A stretch of 37,500 nucleotides of DNA from an uncultured Spirochaetaceae bacterium (GCA_902783155.1 CACZPR010000020.1:1-37500); one strand, 5' to 3'; shown: positions 7,746-16,507, counted from the first letter of the stretch. Translations and numbers: made by a program. The notes: generated by a model from the letters alone, not told the origin.

Positions 7746-7774
7746 AATATATGACAGCCGCAAAAAAAAGTCAA
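7746..7774 (-). promoter_or_regulatory. Promoter of tRNA-Gly
   Basis: On the minus strand, TTGACT (7769-7774), a 17-bp spacer and TATATT (7746-7751), about 20 bp upstream of the mature tRNA 5' end. Confidence 0.65.
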
Positions 7775-7792
7775 TAGCGTTGCCATAACTAT

Positions 7793-7821
7793 TTGTTTTT
7801 TTTTCAATAAAATGATATTAT
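7793..7821 (+). promoter_or_regulatory. Possible promoter of the purine permease
   Basis: TTGTTT (7793-7798), 17 bp, TATTAT (7816-7821). The leader to the ATG at 7893 would be about 65 nt and contains a small AAAAG/CTTTT hairpin. It does not match the purine riboswitch consensus. Confidence 0.4.
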
Positions 7822-7892
7822 TTCGTGTATGGTGGCTGCCAAAAGCGAATCTTTTCGGTGGTCGTTTCCAAACAAAAATGATGGAGGAAATC

Positions 7893-9188
7893 ATGTTTAA
7901 AATCAAAGAACGCGGCTCAACCGTTAGCCGTGAGATTGTAGCTGGAATCACAACATTCCTTGCGATGGCCTATATCCTTGCGGTCAACCCGGATATCCTG
8001 TCACAGTCCGGCATGAACAAGGGTTCCGTTTTTACTGCGACAGCTGTTTCTGCGGCTATTGCAACTCTTGTAATGGCTTTTGTTGCGAATCTTCCTGTCG
8101 CATTGGCCCCGGGACTTGGACTTAACGCATTTTTCACGTACTCGGTTGTCCTTGGAATGGGATGCTCATGGCAGTTTGCGCTTACCGCCGTTCTTCTTGA
8201 GGGAATCCTCTTTATCATCCTTTCTCTCGTAGGTGTGCGCGAGGCAATCATAAAATCAATTCCAGCGTCGCTCAAAAAAGCGGTATCCGTTGGTATCGGA
8301 CTTTTCATCTGTATAATCGGTCTTTCAAACGCCGGCATCGTCGGTACTGACACGGGAACTACAATCGGATTCGAGAACCTCAATCTGACGCACGCTTCCG
8401 CACTTGTCGCCGTAATCGGTCTTGTAATCACAATCGTTCTTTTCATATTGAAGGTTCCGGGTGCAATACTGATTGGAATCGCACTTACTACAATTGTTGG
8501 AATCCCATTCGGAGTGACAAAGGTTCCGGAAGGATTCACTCCTTTCTCAACTCCTGAGGCTCCGCATCTTTTTGCATTTGAATGGCAGAACGTGCTTTCG
8601 CTTAAATTCCTCGTCGTGTTCTTCACGTTCCTCTTCACCGACATGTTCGACACGATCGGAACCCTCATGGGTGTTGCGGAGCAGGGCAACCTCAAGGACA
8701 AGGAAGGAAACATCCTCAATGCAAAGGGCGCACTTCTTTCTGATGCAATCGGAACCGTAGCCGGAGCATGTCTCGGAACTTCAACCGTTACATCATTCGT
8801 CGAAAGCTCATCAGGTGTCGCAGCCGGTGGTCGTACAGGTCTTACTTCGGTCGTCACTGCCGGATTCTTCGTTCTCTCACTTTTCCTTAGCCCGCTGTTC
8901 GGTCTGATTCCATCCGCCGCAACCGCACCGGCATTGATTTTCGTAGGCTACCTTATGATGAAGTCAGTCACCGACATCAACTTCAAGGATCCGACCGAAG
9001 GAATACCGGCATTCATCACGATAATGGTCATGCCGTTCTCATACTCAATCTCAAAGGGAATCGCATGGGGAATCATCTCTTATGTAATCTGCAAGGTCGC
9101 CGGAAAGAAGGCAAAGGAGATACCTGTAATCACATGGGTGCTCGCCGCCATTTTCGTTGCCGACATAATCTTTGAGGCTGTAAAATAA
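7893..9188 (+). CDS. NCS2 family purine permease, AzgA/PbuG-like
   Basis: An inner-membrane proton symporter predicted to import hypoxanthine, guanine or adenine. It has 431 aa and about 12 hydrophobic segments. Motifs typical of the AzgA branch are the N-terminal ERGSTVSREIVAGITTFLAMAYI, ALAPGLGLNAFFTYSV, TDMFDTIGTLMGVA and TSTVTSFVESSSGVAAGGRTGLT. The start is set at 7893, where GGAGG lies 5 nt upstream; in-frame ATGs at 7812 and 7878 would add a non-family N-terminus. The next gene is a dCMP deaminase, so the pair may serve nucleotide supply. The exact substrate is inferred from the subfamily. Confidence 0.92.
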   Translation: MFKIKERGSTVSREIVAGITTFLAMAYILAVNPDILSQSGMNKGSVFTATAVSAAIATLVMAFVANLPVALAPGLGLNAFFTYSVVLGMGCSWQFALTAVLLEGILFIILSLVGVREAIIKSIPASLKKAVSVGIGLFICIIGLSNAGIVGTDTGTTIGFENLNLTHASALVAVIGLVITIVLFILKVPGAILIGIALTTIVGIPFGVTKVPEGFTPFSTPEAPHLFAFEWQNVLSLKFLVVFFTFLFTDMFDTIGTLMGVAEQGNLKDKEGNILNAKGALLSDAIGTVAGACLGTSTVTSFVESSSGVAAGGRTGLTSVVTAGFFVLSLFLSPLFGLIPSAATAPALIFVGYLMMKSVTDINFKDPTEGIPAFITIMVMPFSYSISKGIAWGIISYVICKVAGKKAKEIPVITWVLAAIFVADIIFEAVK

Positions 9189-9203
9189 GAAAATCTGGTT
9201 TTG

Positions 9204-9241
9204 AGGGAACCCCGGAAGATTTCCGTCTTTCAAGGTTCCCT
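9204..9241 (+). repeat. Nested inverted repeat between the permease and dCMP deaminase
   Basis: AGGGAACC (9204-9211) and GGTTCCCT (9234-9241) are perfect complements, with a smaller CGGAA/TTCCG hairpin nested between them. No T-run follows, so it is not a standard terminator; it could be an attenuator or an RNA-stability element. Confidence 0.5.
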
Positions 9242-9274
9242 TAACCGGAGCAGAAATTTTTATAGGAGCTTGGC

Positions 9275-9781
9275 ATGGAAGAGAATAACGGGAAAGAACC
9301 AGCATACAGACGACCGACCTGGGATGAATATTTCATGGAGGTCTGCCGTACCGTTGCCAAACGCGCGACATGTGACAGGGGAAGAAGCGGATGCGTGATC
9401 GCAAGGGACAACCAGATTCTCGTGACGGGATATGTAGGAAGCCCAGCCGGATTGCCCCACTGTGATGATGTCGGACACCTCATGCGGAAAATGATACATT
9501 CCGACGGAACCATAACCCAGCACTGCGTGAGGACGGTCCATGCCGAGCAGAATGCAATCTGCCAGGCTGCAAAAAGGGGCATACCGATTGACGGTGCGAC
9601 AGTTTACTGCCGTATGACCCCGTGCCGGACATGCGCCATGCTGATCATAAACTGCGGAATAAAGCGCGTCGTATGTGAAAAGCACTACCACGACGAAGAA
9701 GATTCCCTAAACATGTTCAGGGAGGCCGGCATAAAAATCGAGCATCTGGAAGATTCTGTGCAGACCTATGAAAACATGTGA
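9275..9781 (+). CDS. dCMP deaminase (ComEB-like)
   Basis: A zinc-dependent deaminase converting dCMP to dUMP, feeding dTMP synthesis. The protein is 168 aa. The zinc and catalytic residues are H89 and E91 (HAE) and C117 and C120 (PCRTC), and the N-terminal PTWDEYFMEVCRTVAKRATC is typical of the dCMP deaminase/ComEB family. AGGAG lies about 7 nt upstream of the ATG. The 6-nt gap or overlap to the next frame is not evidence of coupling, because the downstream gene probably has its own promoter. Confidence 0.93.
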   Translation: MEENNGKEPAYRRPTWDEYFMEVCRTVAKRATCDRGRSGCVIARDNQILVTGYVGSPAGLPHCDDVGHLMRKMIHSDGTITQHCVRTVHAEQNAICQAAKRGIPIDGATVYCRMTPCRTCAMLIINCGIKRVVCEKHYHDEEDSLNMFREAGIKIEHLEDSVQTYENM

Positions 9782-9807
9782 CGGAAAAGCAACGTGAACG
9801 TAAGGAA

Positions 9808-9836
9808 TGGAAAAATAAACCCACCTGTGATATAAT
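9808..9836 (+). promoter_or_regulatory. Extended -10 promoter placed at the start of the AAA/nuclease-fold gene
   Basis: TGGAAA (9808-9813), a 17-bp spacer and a perfect TATAAT (9831-9836) preceded by TGA, an extended -10. The predicted start of transcription is within 1-2 nt of the ATG at 9844. Confidence 0.5.
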
Positions 9837-9843
9837 CATATCT

Positions 9844-11418
9844 ATGGAAGAAAGATTTCTGCCGATCGGCATACAGGATTTTGAGGACTTACGCAACCGG
9901 AAATGCGTTTACGTTGACAAGACAGCATTTATCTACAAACTTGTCCGCGAGGGAAAACCTTATTTTTTAAGCCGTCCGCGCAGGTTCGGAAAAAGCCTTC
10001 TGCTTTCAACGATGGAATATTATTTTCTAGGGAAAAAAGAGCTGTTCCACGGACTTGCGATTGAAAATCTTGAAAAGGATTGGACTGAATATCCGGTTTT
10101 TAAAATCAGCTTCGGTGCAGACAACTACCCTGATTTGGAGAGCCTAAAATCAGCTATAAACCTTGTGCTTTCAAAATATGAAAAAAAATATGAGGTCCCC
10201 GTGGAGGACATGCGTTCGGCGCCGAGACTCAACAATCTGATTACGGCCGCCTACGAAAAGACCGGAAAGCAGGTGGTGATTCTTCTGGACGAGTATGACA
10301 AACCGATTCTGGATGCCCTTTACACGGACTACGAGGAGCAGAACAGACAGGAGCTTCGGAGTTTTTACAGCCCGCTCAAGGACTGCGACAAATATATCAG
10401 GTTTCTATTCATCACAGGAATCACGAAAGTAAGCCACGTGAACATTTTCAGCGGACTCAACCAGCTTGACGACATAAGCCTTGACAGCGCATACTCTTCA
10501 ATCTGCGGAATCTCGGAGACGGAGCTTGACCAATACTTTACGCCGGAGATTGAGGCCCTTGCCGAGCGTCAGGAAATGACGGTGGAGGAAGTAAAGGCGA
10601 AACTTGCGGATATGTACGACGGCTACCATTTCACGCATGATGTCGAGGGGGTCTACAATCCGTTCTGTCTTTTGAAATGCTTCAGGCAAAAAGATTTCGG
10701 CTCCTATTGGTTTGAGAGCGGAACCCCTTCGTTTTTGGTCAGGACGCTCAAAAATCAGCCGCTTGTTCTTTCGACGATTGTGAACGGACGCAAGGCAAAG
10801 GAAGACCAGTTCAAAAACTATGACCCGGACTCAAAGAACATGCTGCCGGTGATTTATCAGAGCGGATATCTCACAATCAAGGACTTTGAAAAAACAAAAA
10901 GGACCTATACGCTTGATTTTCCGAACCGGGAGATTGAGGAGGGATTTCTGAACGTCCTTCTGAAAAAATTCGTGAGCGTGCCGGATGATGACATGGGGCT
11001 TACGATTGACAATCTTTGCGACGCGCTTGACTCCCGTGATGTGGACAAGGCTCTCTCAATCATAAAATCAGCAATCGCCGATTTACCGACGATTGTGAAA
11101 AAAGACATGTGCGAAAATTATTATGAGTCCGTGACCCACCTGATGTTCCGCATGACAGGTTGCCGGGTTGTGTCGGAGCTCCAGTCGGTAGCAGGAAGAA
11201 GCGATGTTGTCGTTGCAACAAAAGATTCGGTGTTCATTTTTGAGCTGAAAATGGATAAGGGTGCTGATTTTGAAACCGTTGCGGCCAGTGCGCTTTCCCA
11301 GATTGATGCGAACGGTTATTCAGACAGGTTTACGGTGAGCGGAAAAGCCATGTACAAGGTCGGACTTGTTTTTTCAAGCGATGGCAAGGGGCTTTTGGGA
11401 TGGAAAATATCAAGCTGA
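9844..11418 (+). CDS. AAA-ATPase-like protein with C-terminal PD-(D/E)XK nuclease domain
   Basis: A 524-aa protein of the family annotated AAA-ATPase-like (PF09820) plus PD-(D/E)XK nuclease superfamily (PF08011). It begins MEERFLPIGIQDFEDLRNR, as family members do. The P-loop-like SRPRRFGKSLLLSTM is near residue 45 and the Walker B-like VVILLDEYDKPILDA near 140. The nuclease part near 455-480 has RSDVVVATKDSVFIFELKMDKG (D and E-x-K) and SQIDANGY. The family is often multicopy in Treponema, Bacteroidetes and Clostridia; its role is unproven, with mobile-element or defence functions suggested. A GTG at 9778 would start a longer frame overlapping the dCMP deaminase stop, but 9844 fits the family and the promoter. 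No Shine-Dalgarno site precedes it. Confidence 0.85.
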   Translation: MEERFLPIGIQDFEDLRNRKCVYVDKTAFIYKLVREGKPYFLSRPRRFGKSLLLSTMEYYFLGKKELFHGLAIENLEKDWTEYPVFKISFGADNYPDLESLKSAINLVLSKYEKKYEVPVEDMRSAPRLNNLITAAYEKTGKQVVILLDEYDKPILDALYTDYEEQNRQELRSFYSPLKDCDKYIRFLFITGITKVSHVNIFSGLNQLDDISLDSAYSSICGISETELDQYFTPEIEALAERQEMTVEEVKAKLADMYDGYHFTHDVEGVYNPFCLLKCFRQKDFGSYWFESGTPSFLVRTLKNQPLVLSTIVNGRKAKEDQFKNYDPDSKNMLPVIYQSGYLTIKDFEKTKRTYTLDFPNREIEEGFLNVLLKKFVSVPDDDMGLTIDNLCDALDSRDVDKALSIIKSAIADLPTIVKKDMCENYYESVTHLMFRMTGCRVVSELQSVAGRSDVVVATKDSVFIFELKMDKGADFETVAASALSQIDANGYSDRFTVSGKAMYKVGLVFSSDGKGLLGWKISS

Positions 11419-11459
11419 CAATCTTTTGAAACAATCCTTCTGCTAAGGCCATATTGGAC

Positions 11460-11494
11460 AAAAAAAACGGGAGCGGATAAAAACCTACTCCCGT
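11460..11494 (-). terminator. Terminator of thrC
   Basis: On the minus strand, ACGGGAG pairs with CTCCCGT around an inner loop and is followed by eight T. It begins 10 bp after the thrC stop codon. Confidence 0.85.
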
Positions 11495-11503
11495 CATTGT
11501 TTT

Positions 11504-12919
11504 CTACAGGTTTGAAACAAGCCATTCCTTGAAGCTGTTGTAGTCCTTTTTCATCGGGATGGAGCGGTCGGGGAGGCTCAAAACTCTCTCAAGTCTGTCC
11601 GGCATGCTTGGTTCCCTTCCGATTGCGTCGATTACCGTTGAACCGAATTTTGCAGGGTGCGCCGTTTCAAGGATGATTCCGACTGCCGTTTTGTCAACTA
11701 CTGCCTTTGCCCAGGACGGTGCGCTGTTCGTGAGACCAGTTCTGTTGATGTCGCCGGAAAGCTCCTTGTTCACAAGTTTCTGCATTTCTCCGTTCCTTAT
11801 GTCGTACCATGCCTTCCAAGCGATGGAGCCGTGCGGGTCGATTACATAGCCTGTCCTGTCGTGGCATCCCCTGATTGCGTCAAGAGTCCCCTTGTCGTCT
11901 GCCCAGTATGAAGCGATCATGCTGCGTACCTGCTCCAGCGAATACATTGCCGAGATGCGCTCATAGTTGCTTGGTGCGCCAACATCCATTGCGTTGCTCA
12001 ATGTTGCGACAGATGAGCGTGCCTTGTATTTTCCTGTTGCAATCCAGTCCGGGACTGTGTGGTTTGAGTTGGTTGCGGCGACGAATCCTGCGATCGGTGC
12101 TCCCATTTCCTTTGCGATGAGACCTGACGTAAGGTTTCCAAAGTTTCCGCTCGGCACAATCACGACAATTGAAGGGTCGTCAATCTTTGAGTCCTGCGGA
12201 ATCCTGTTCTTTACCACGAGAGATGAATACATGTAGTAGAAGCTCTGCGGAAGAAGGCGGGAGATGTTGATTGAGTTTGCGGACGAGAGCCTGAATTTTT
12301 TGCGCAAATCAGTGTCGGTGAAAGCAGTCTTGACAAGTTTCTGGCAGTCGTCGAATGTTCCTGAGACCCTCAGCGCGCGCACGTTTCCGTCAAATGTGGA
12401 AAGCTGTTTTTCCTGAAGCGGAGAGATTTTTCCATCAGGATAGAGAATTGTCACGTCGATTCCCGGAACATTGTGGAAAGCGCTTCCGACAGCAGAACCG
12501 GTGTCGCCCGATGTTGCAACAAGAATGTGCAGGTTGTCGTCCTCATTGCGGTTGAAGTATGACATGACGCGGGCCATGAACCTTGCGCCGAAATCCTTGA
12601 ATGCACATGTGGGACCGTGGAAAAGCTCCAGAACGTAGCTCACGCGGTCGATTGGAACAACCTTTGCCGCGAACGGATATGCGTCCTGGATTATCTCGTC
12701 GAGGTTTGAATCAGGAATCTCACCCTCAACATAAGGCTTGGCCATCTCAAAAGCGACTTCCCTGAAAGGAGGCTCTGGAATCTTTGTGAGGAAGGACTGG
12801 TCCATCCTTGGAAATTCAACCGGTATATAAAGTCCGCCTGTCTCTGCGTTCATTCCATTCAAAACGGCGGTCCTGAAATCTGTCTTGACGTTTTTATCTC
12901 TCGTATCTGTGTAAACCAT
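11504..12919 (-). CDS. thrC: Threonine synthase
   Basis: A PLP enzyme making L-threonine from O-phosphohomoserine. It has 471 aa, matching the longer class of threonine synthases. The PLP lysine is K108 in FHGPTCAFKDFGARF; ATSGDTGSAVGSAF and PDGKISPLQEKQL are phosphate- and substrate-binding motifs, and the N-terminal GGLYIPVEFP is typical. AAGGA lies 8 nt upstream of the ATG. It has its own strong promoter and a terminator, so it is probably monocistronic; no leader peptide or T-box was seen in the short leader. Confidence 0.96.
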   Translation of the reverse strand: MVYTDTRDKNVKTDFRTAVLNGMNAETGGLYIPVEFPRMDQSFLTKIPEPPFREVAFEMAKPYVEGEIPDSNLDEIIQDAYPFAAKVVPIDRVSYVLELFHGPTCAFKDFGARFMARVMSYFNRNEDDNLHILVATSGDTGSAVGSAFHNVPGIDVTILYPDGKISPLQEKQLSTFDGNVRALRVSGTFDDCQKLVKTAFTDTDLRKKFRLSSANSINISRLLPQSFYYMYSSLVVKNRIPQDSKIDDPSIVVIVPSGNFGNLTSGLIAKEMGAPIAGFVAATNSNHTVPDWIATGKYKARSSVATLSNAMDVGAPSNYERISAMYSLEQVRSMIASYWADDKGTLDAIRGCHDRTGYVIDPHGSIAWKAWYDIRNGEMQKLVNKELSGDINRTGLTNSAPSWAKAVVDKTAVGIILETAHPAKFGSTVIDAIGREPSMPDRLERVLSLPDRSIPMKKDYNSFKEWLVSNL

Positions 12920-12965
12920 TTTCTAATCCTTCAACTTTTGCAAAGATGGTATTTTTATGGAAGAG

Positions 12966-12995
12966 ATTATATCACAAAGGGAACCAACATTTCAA
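12966..12995 (-). promoter_or_regulatory. thrC: thrC promoter
   Basis: On the minus strand, TTGAAA (12990-12995), 18 bp, TATAAT (12966-12971) with a TGA extended -10. The -35 overlaps the last codons of the upstream CPBP gene. Confidence 0.7.
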
Positions 12996-13684
12996 GGTTT
13001 TACAAGTAAATAGAGGATTATTGTCTGGAAAATATTGTACAGAAGATGGGCAATTGTGGGTGCATAAATCCGCCCTGATTTTATTTTGCCAAATCTGAGA
13101 GCGGTGCCACAAAGAGCTGCGTTTACAATCGCCATTGCCCCAAGATACCTGTGCGAAAATGCAAAAATCGCAATGCTGATGGCCTCAAACACAATCCGGA
13201 GCGATTTTTTTTCACCCGCAAGCAAAATCATCGTGTCGGGCAGAAACAGCCTGTAGATTGTCTCCTCATAGACCACGCCAATAGCCAGATTGAAAAAATA
13301 GACTGCCCACTCGGTGGTCGAAGCTGGAAAAATGTATCCACCGGTCGCATCCATTTTCATCGCCATGGAGATTCCCGTGACGGCGGCCTGTGAAATCATG
13401 CAGAGTCCAAGGCAGATTGGGGTCCACATCAAAAAGAGAATCAGGGGGCTGCCTTTTTTTTCGACAGGCAAAATCGGTTTGAATTTGTTTTGAATCAGGA
13501 GAAGCACGGTCAGAATCAGCTGTATAAAAATCGACACAGAAAGCTTTCCGCCGCCCGCAATTGAAACTTTTTCACCGACGGATGGGCCTTTAATTAGGGG
13601 GGGGAGTATAAAAAATGCAAAAATAAGTGCAAATTCTAAAAAATTTGATTTGTTTTCTCTAAAAACTGTGGTAAAATGTTTCAT
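12992..13684 (-). CDS. CPBP family intramembrane metalloprotease (CAAX protease/Abi)
   Basis: A 230-aa membrane protein with several hydrophobic segments and the three CPBP (PF02517) motifs in order: EETIYR (EExxxR), FAFSHRYLG (FxxxH) and IAHLLYNI (HxxxN). Family members are membrane glutamate proteases used in prenyl-protein processing, bacteriocin immunity or signalling; the substrate here is unknown. The start is set at 13684, where GGGAG lies 8 nt upstream, rather than at the 13717 in-frame codon. It diverges from the PilZ gene across a 65-bp gap. Confidence 0.87.
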   Translation of the reverse strand: MKHFTTVFRENKSNFLEFALIFAFFILPPLIKGPSVGEKVSIAGGGKLSVSIFIQLILTVLLLIQNKFKPILPVEKKGSPLILFLMWTPICLGLCMISQAAVTGISMAMKMDATGGYIFPASTTEWAVYFFNLAIGVVYEETIYRLFLPDTMILLAGEKKSLRIVFEAISIAIFAFSHRYLGAMAIVNAALCGTALRFGKIKSGRIYAPTIAHLLYNIFQTIILYLLVKP

Positions 13685-13697
13685 TAGGAGAACTCCC

Positions 13698-13748
13698 TTC
13701 AAAACGGATTCTGCCAATTACTATATATTGAAAATGAGGAGCGGTCAA
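13698..13748. promoter_or_regulatory. Overlapping divergent promoters for the CPBP and PilZ genes
   Basis: Minus strand: TTGACC (13743-13748), 17 bp, TATAGT (13720-13725). Plus strand: TTCAAA (13698-13703), 18 bp, TATATA (13722-13727). The two -10 boxes overlap, so the two genes could compete for polymerase. Confidence 0.5.
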
Positions 13749-13749
13749 C

Positions 13750-15132
13750 GTGAACATCGTTATTGCGTTTATCATCACCATTGCAGTAATATCGCTGATT
13801 GCCAGACTATATTTTGTGAATGACAAGATGATTCAGTTCTTTTCAAAAGGGCTGGACTCAGATTTTAAATTTTCTGAAATCTGCTCGCTATGGTCCCTTG
13901 CCAAAAAGACCAATCTTGAGGACCCCCTCTCGCTTTACATTTCTGTCAATGTGATGAACAACTGCATCGCACAGATAATCAACGACGCAAAACAGTCGGG
14001 AACGCAGAACAGCTTCAAGACCCAGCAGCTTTTGACCAAGCTCTACAAATACAGGACCAGGATAGCTCTGGATTCCGACGGAAAGCACGGCATAGAAACC
14101 ACCACGTCAATCGATGTTGGACAGAAGCTCCGCGTGATTCTTTCGGGCAAGGGCGTGTTTGCCTCAAGGGTCCTTTCCAACGGAAGCAGCCTGATTATTT
14201 CGCTCCCAAGGCAGGAGGACAAAAAGAACCACCGCTTCATCGTTCTTGAAAAGGAAATCTGGAAGGAGCATATTGTTCCTGTCTATTTCTGGAGAAAGGG
14301 CGATGCCGGTTATGCCTTTGACAGCAGGGTTTTTGAAGTCGGTTCGTACCAGGGGCAGGACTGTCTTTTCCTGGAGCACAGCTCAAAGTTGACAAGAACG
14401 CAAAAGAGACAGTCGGTGCGCGCTCCATGCAACATCTACGCCCAGATGTATTTTATAAAGGAAAACATTGTGGACTACAACTCTGTGAACACTGACAATG
14501 GATTCAGATGTCTGCTTGAGGATATCAGCGAGGACGGTGCGTTGATACGTGTCGGCGGCTCGGGAAAAAGCAATGTCAGAATCAAGCTCCAGTTTGATTT
14601 GAACGGCTCATTCATAATGATGTACGGCGTTGTCCGTGGCGTTGAATACAATAAGGATATTGAGCAGTCGCGCCTGCATTTTGAGTGTACGCACATTGAT
14701 GCCACAATGAAAAATGCAATTCTCGCTTTTGTCTACAACGTGCTTCCAGAAAACGAAAAGGAAATCAACGAGGCCATGGCGGAGTCCGAGAACGACGAGA
14801 AAGAAGACGAGATGGAGCAGATGGTAACAGGACGTTCGGAGGAAAAAAGCGGAGCCAATGTTGTTGTGTCCACCACGGATGAAATTCCGTCCGACACAGC
14901 CTCTTCTTCACAGCCGACGGATTCAGAATCGCAAGGTTCCAGTTTCTTTGGCATGGGAGGAGTGGAATCCATTGCTACACAGGCGGGCGCCAACGGAGGC
15001 ATGGGTTCAGGCATAAGCTCCCTACCGATGAACTCCATTCCAGAAGCCTCCAATCTTGATGTAATGCCGGGTGACATGCCACAGCCAGATAGCGAAAAGC
15101 CAAAAACATCCACGGATTCAAGCGGACTTTAA
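13750..15132 (+). CDS. Membrane-anchored PilZ-domain protein (predicted c-di-GMP effector)
   Basis: A 460-aa protein with one N-terminal membrane segment (residues 1-22), a helical region, and a YcgR-like N domain near 115-215. The PilZ domain covers about 215-330, with the c-di-GMP motif KRQSVRAP (RxxxR type) near 219 and EDISEDGALIRV (DxSxxG) near 258. The last 120 residues are acidic then Ser/Gly/Pro-rich and probably disordered. Spirochaete PilZ proteins are known c-di-GMP receptors affecting motility and virulence; this one's partner is unknown. It starts at GTG, 8 nt after GAGGAG. Confidence 0.88.
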   Translation: MNIVIAFIITIAVISLIARLYFVNDKMIQFFSKGLDSDFKFSEICSLWSLAKKTNLEDPLSLYISVNVMNNCIAQIINDAKQSGTQNSFKTQQLLTKLYKYRTRIALDSDGKHGIETTTSIDVGQKLRVILSGKGVFASRVLSNGSSLIISLPRQEDKKNHRFIVLEKEIWKEHIVPVYFWRKGDAGYAFDSRVFEVGSYQGQDCLFLEHSSKLTRTQKRQSVRAPCNIYAQMYFIKENIVDYNSVNTDNGFRCLLEDISEDGALIRVGGSGKSNVRIKLQFDLNGSFIMMYGVVRGVEYNKDIEQSRLHFECTHIDATMKNAILAFVYNVLPENEKEINEAMAESENDEKEDEMEQMVTGRSEEKSGANVVVSTTDEIPSDTASSSQPTDSESQGSSFFGMGGVESIATQAGANGGMGSGISSLPMNSIPEASNLDVMPGDMPQPDSEKPKTSTDSSGL

Positions 15133-15235
15133 ATTTTTACAGATTTTTACATTTTTTTTGCAAATTTGTTGCGGATTCTGATTTTCAGGGAACACTATAT
15201 TAGTGGGAACAAAAGTTCTTTCCCTGGAGGTCTGG

Positions 15236-16507
15236 ATGTCGAAAGTCCTTTACTATCTAAAAAGCCCATTTCTTTTGGCGGCGGTGGTCTGCGCAATTGT
15301 TTTTTACACGGGACTGGTTCCTGTGAGACAGAAAAATCTTTACGCATCCCCAGTGCCAATTGGAAAAGCCGTCTGGATTCATGGTTCCGTAAGCTCCAAT
15401 CCGTCAAAATCAAGTTCAGGAAAAACATATACGGCAAAAATCCGTGTGTCCGAAGTCAAAAGCTCAACCGAAAACATGCAGATAAAGTCAAGCGCGTCGG
15501 GCGATGTCACTGTAAGACTTCCGTCGTCAATTGTCGAATCCGTCTATCCCGGGAAACTGTATTCAATTTCAAATGGTTCCGTGCTTGTCGAGGAGGGGGA
15601 GATTTTGTCATGCAGCGGAAGATGGTCGGAAAACCAAGGCGCGTTTGTGGTGGATTCAGTTGTACACGAAGGGCATGGCGGTGGATTCTGGGGCGAGCTA
15701 ATGCACTTCAGGGCAATGTGCCGGCTGATTTTCAAGCGTCTCATGTTTTCATGGGGACTTGCCGGAGGTCTTGTTCTTTCCTTGCTCTCAGGTTCAAGGG
15801 AGTATCTGGAGGATGGAATAGGGGACGCTTTCAGGGCTGCGGGACTTTCGCACATACTTGCATTGAGCGGAATGCATCTTTCGTTTTTTTCTTCAATTGT
15901 CGGTGGACTTGGAAAGCGTTTTGGAAAAAGGGTCATGCCGTTTTTTCAGCTGCTGGGGATTCTGTTTTTTGTCTGGTTCGCGGGTCTCTCTCCATCTCTT
16001 TTCCGTGCGCTGCTCTGCTCCTTGATTACGCTGACCGCAAAATTTGTTTTCTGCAAAAACGTGGACACTCTGGAGGTTCTGGCGTGTACGTTCCTTATTC
16101 ATTCGGTCATAATTCCGAACGACATGTTTTCGGTGGCATTCATGCTTTCCTACGGCGCGTTGGCAGGAATACTCATTTTTTCCTCACTGATAAACAGGTT
16201 GATTTCGCCGGTAGTTCCACCGCAAATCTCTGGCTCCCTTTCCGCATCCACTGGCGCACAGATTGCAACCTGTCCAATAAGTGTGGGCGTGTTTGGTTCT
16301 TTCGCGCCAATCGGGATTTTTTCAACGGTCATTGTGTCCCCTTTAATCAGCTTTTTTATCACCCTGTCGCTGCTTTTTATCATATTCAGCTTCGCGCTCC
16401 CTTTTCTTTCGCCGTTCTTTGGTGGTATAATGAATCTAATGTACGGACTGGTCGCGGGCATTGTAAGATTTTTCGCAAGGGTTCCACCGGTCCAGATTTC
16501 GGGCTGA
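15236..16507 (+). CDS. comEC: Short ComEC/Rec2-family protein without a metallo-beta-lactamase domain
   Basis: A 423-aa inner-membrane protein. It has an N-terminal hydrophobic anchor and an OB-like soluble region (about 30-165), then a Competence domain with about eight membrane segments. The motif GLSHILALSGMHLSFF near residue 203 is the hallmark of ComEC. Full-length ComEC (700-800 aa), the DNA uptake channel, usually ends with a metallo-beta-lactamase domain that degrades the second strand; that domain is absent here and no frameshift was seen. GGAGG lies 5 nt upstream of the ATG, which decides the start against an earlier GTG at 15203. A 458-aa open frame overlaps it in another phase but has no family features. 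Confidence 0.82.
   Translation: MSKVLYYLKSPFLLAAVVCAIVFYTGLVPVRQKNLYASPVPIGKAVWIHGSVSSNPSKSSSGKTYTAKIRVSEVKSSTENMQIKSSASGDVTVRLPSSIVESVYPGKLYSISNGSVLVEEGEILSCSGRWSENQGAFVVDSVVHEGHGGGFWGELMHFRAMCRLIFKRLMFSWGLAGGLVLSLLSGSREYLEDGIGDAFRAAGLSHILALSGMHLSFFSSIVGGLGKRFGKRVMPFFQLLGILFFVWFAGLSPSLFRALLCSLITLTAKFVFCKNVDTLEVLACTFLIHSVIIPNDMFSVAFMLSYGALAGILIFSSLINRLISPVVPPQISGSLSASTGAQIATCPISVGVFGSFAPIGIFSTVIVSPLISFFITLSLLFIIFSFALPFLSPFFGGIMNLMYGLVAGIVRFFARVPPVQISG

Noticed and set aside
7822..7892. Purine riboswitch in the permease leader
   Set aside because: The leader lacks the conserved three-way junction sequences; only a small hairpin is present.
7970..8857. 295-codon minus-strand frame opposite the permease gene
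   Set aside because: The plus-strand frame has clear family motifs; the other is Pro/Thr/Arg-rich, typical of an antisense shadow.
12920..12965. Leader-peptide attenuator or T-box before thrC
   Set aside because: The leader is about 45 nt, with no Thr-rich peptide and no T-box motif.
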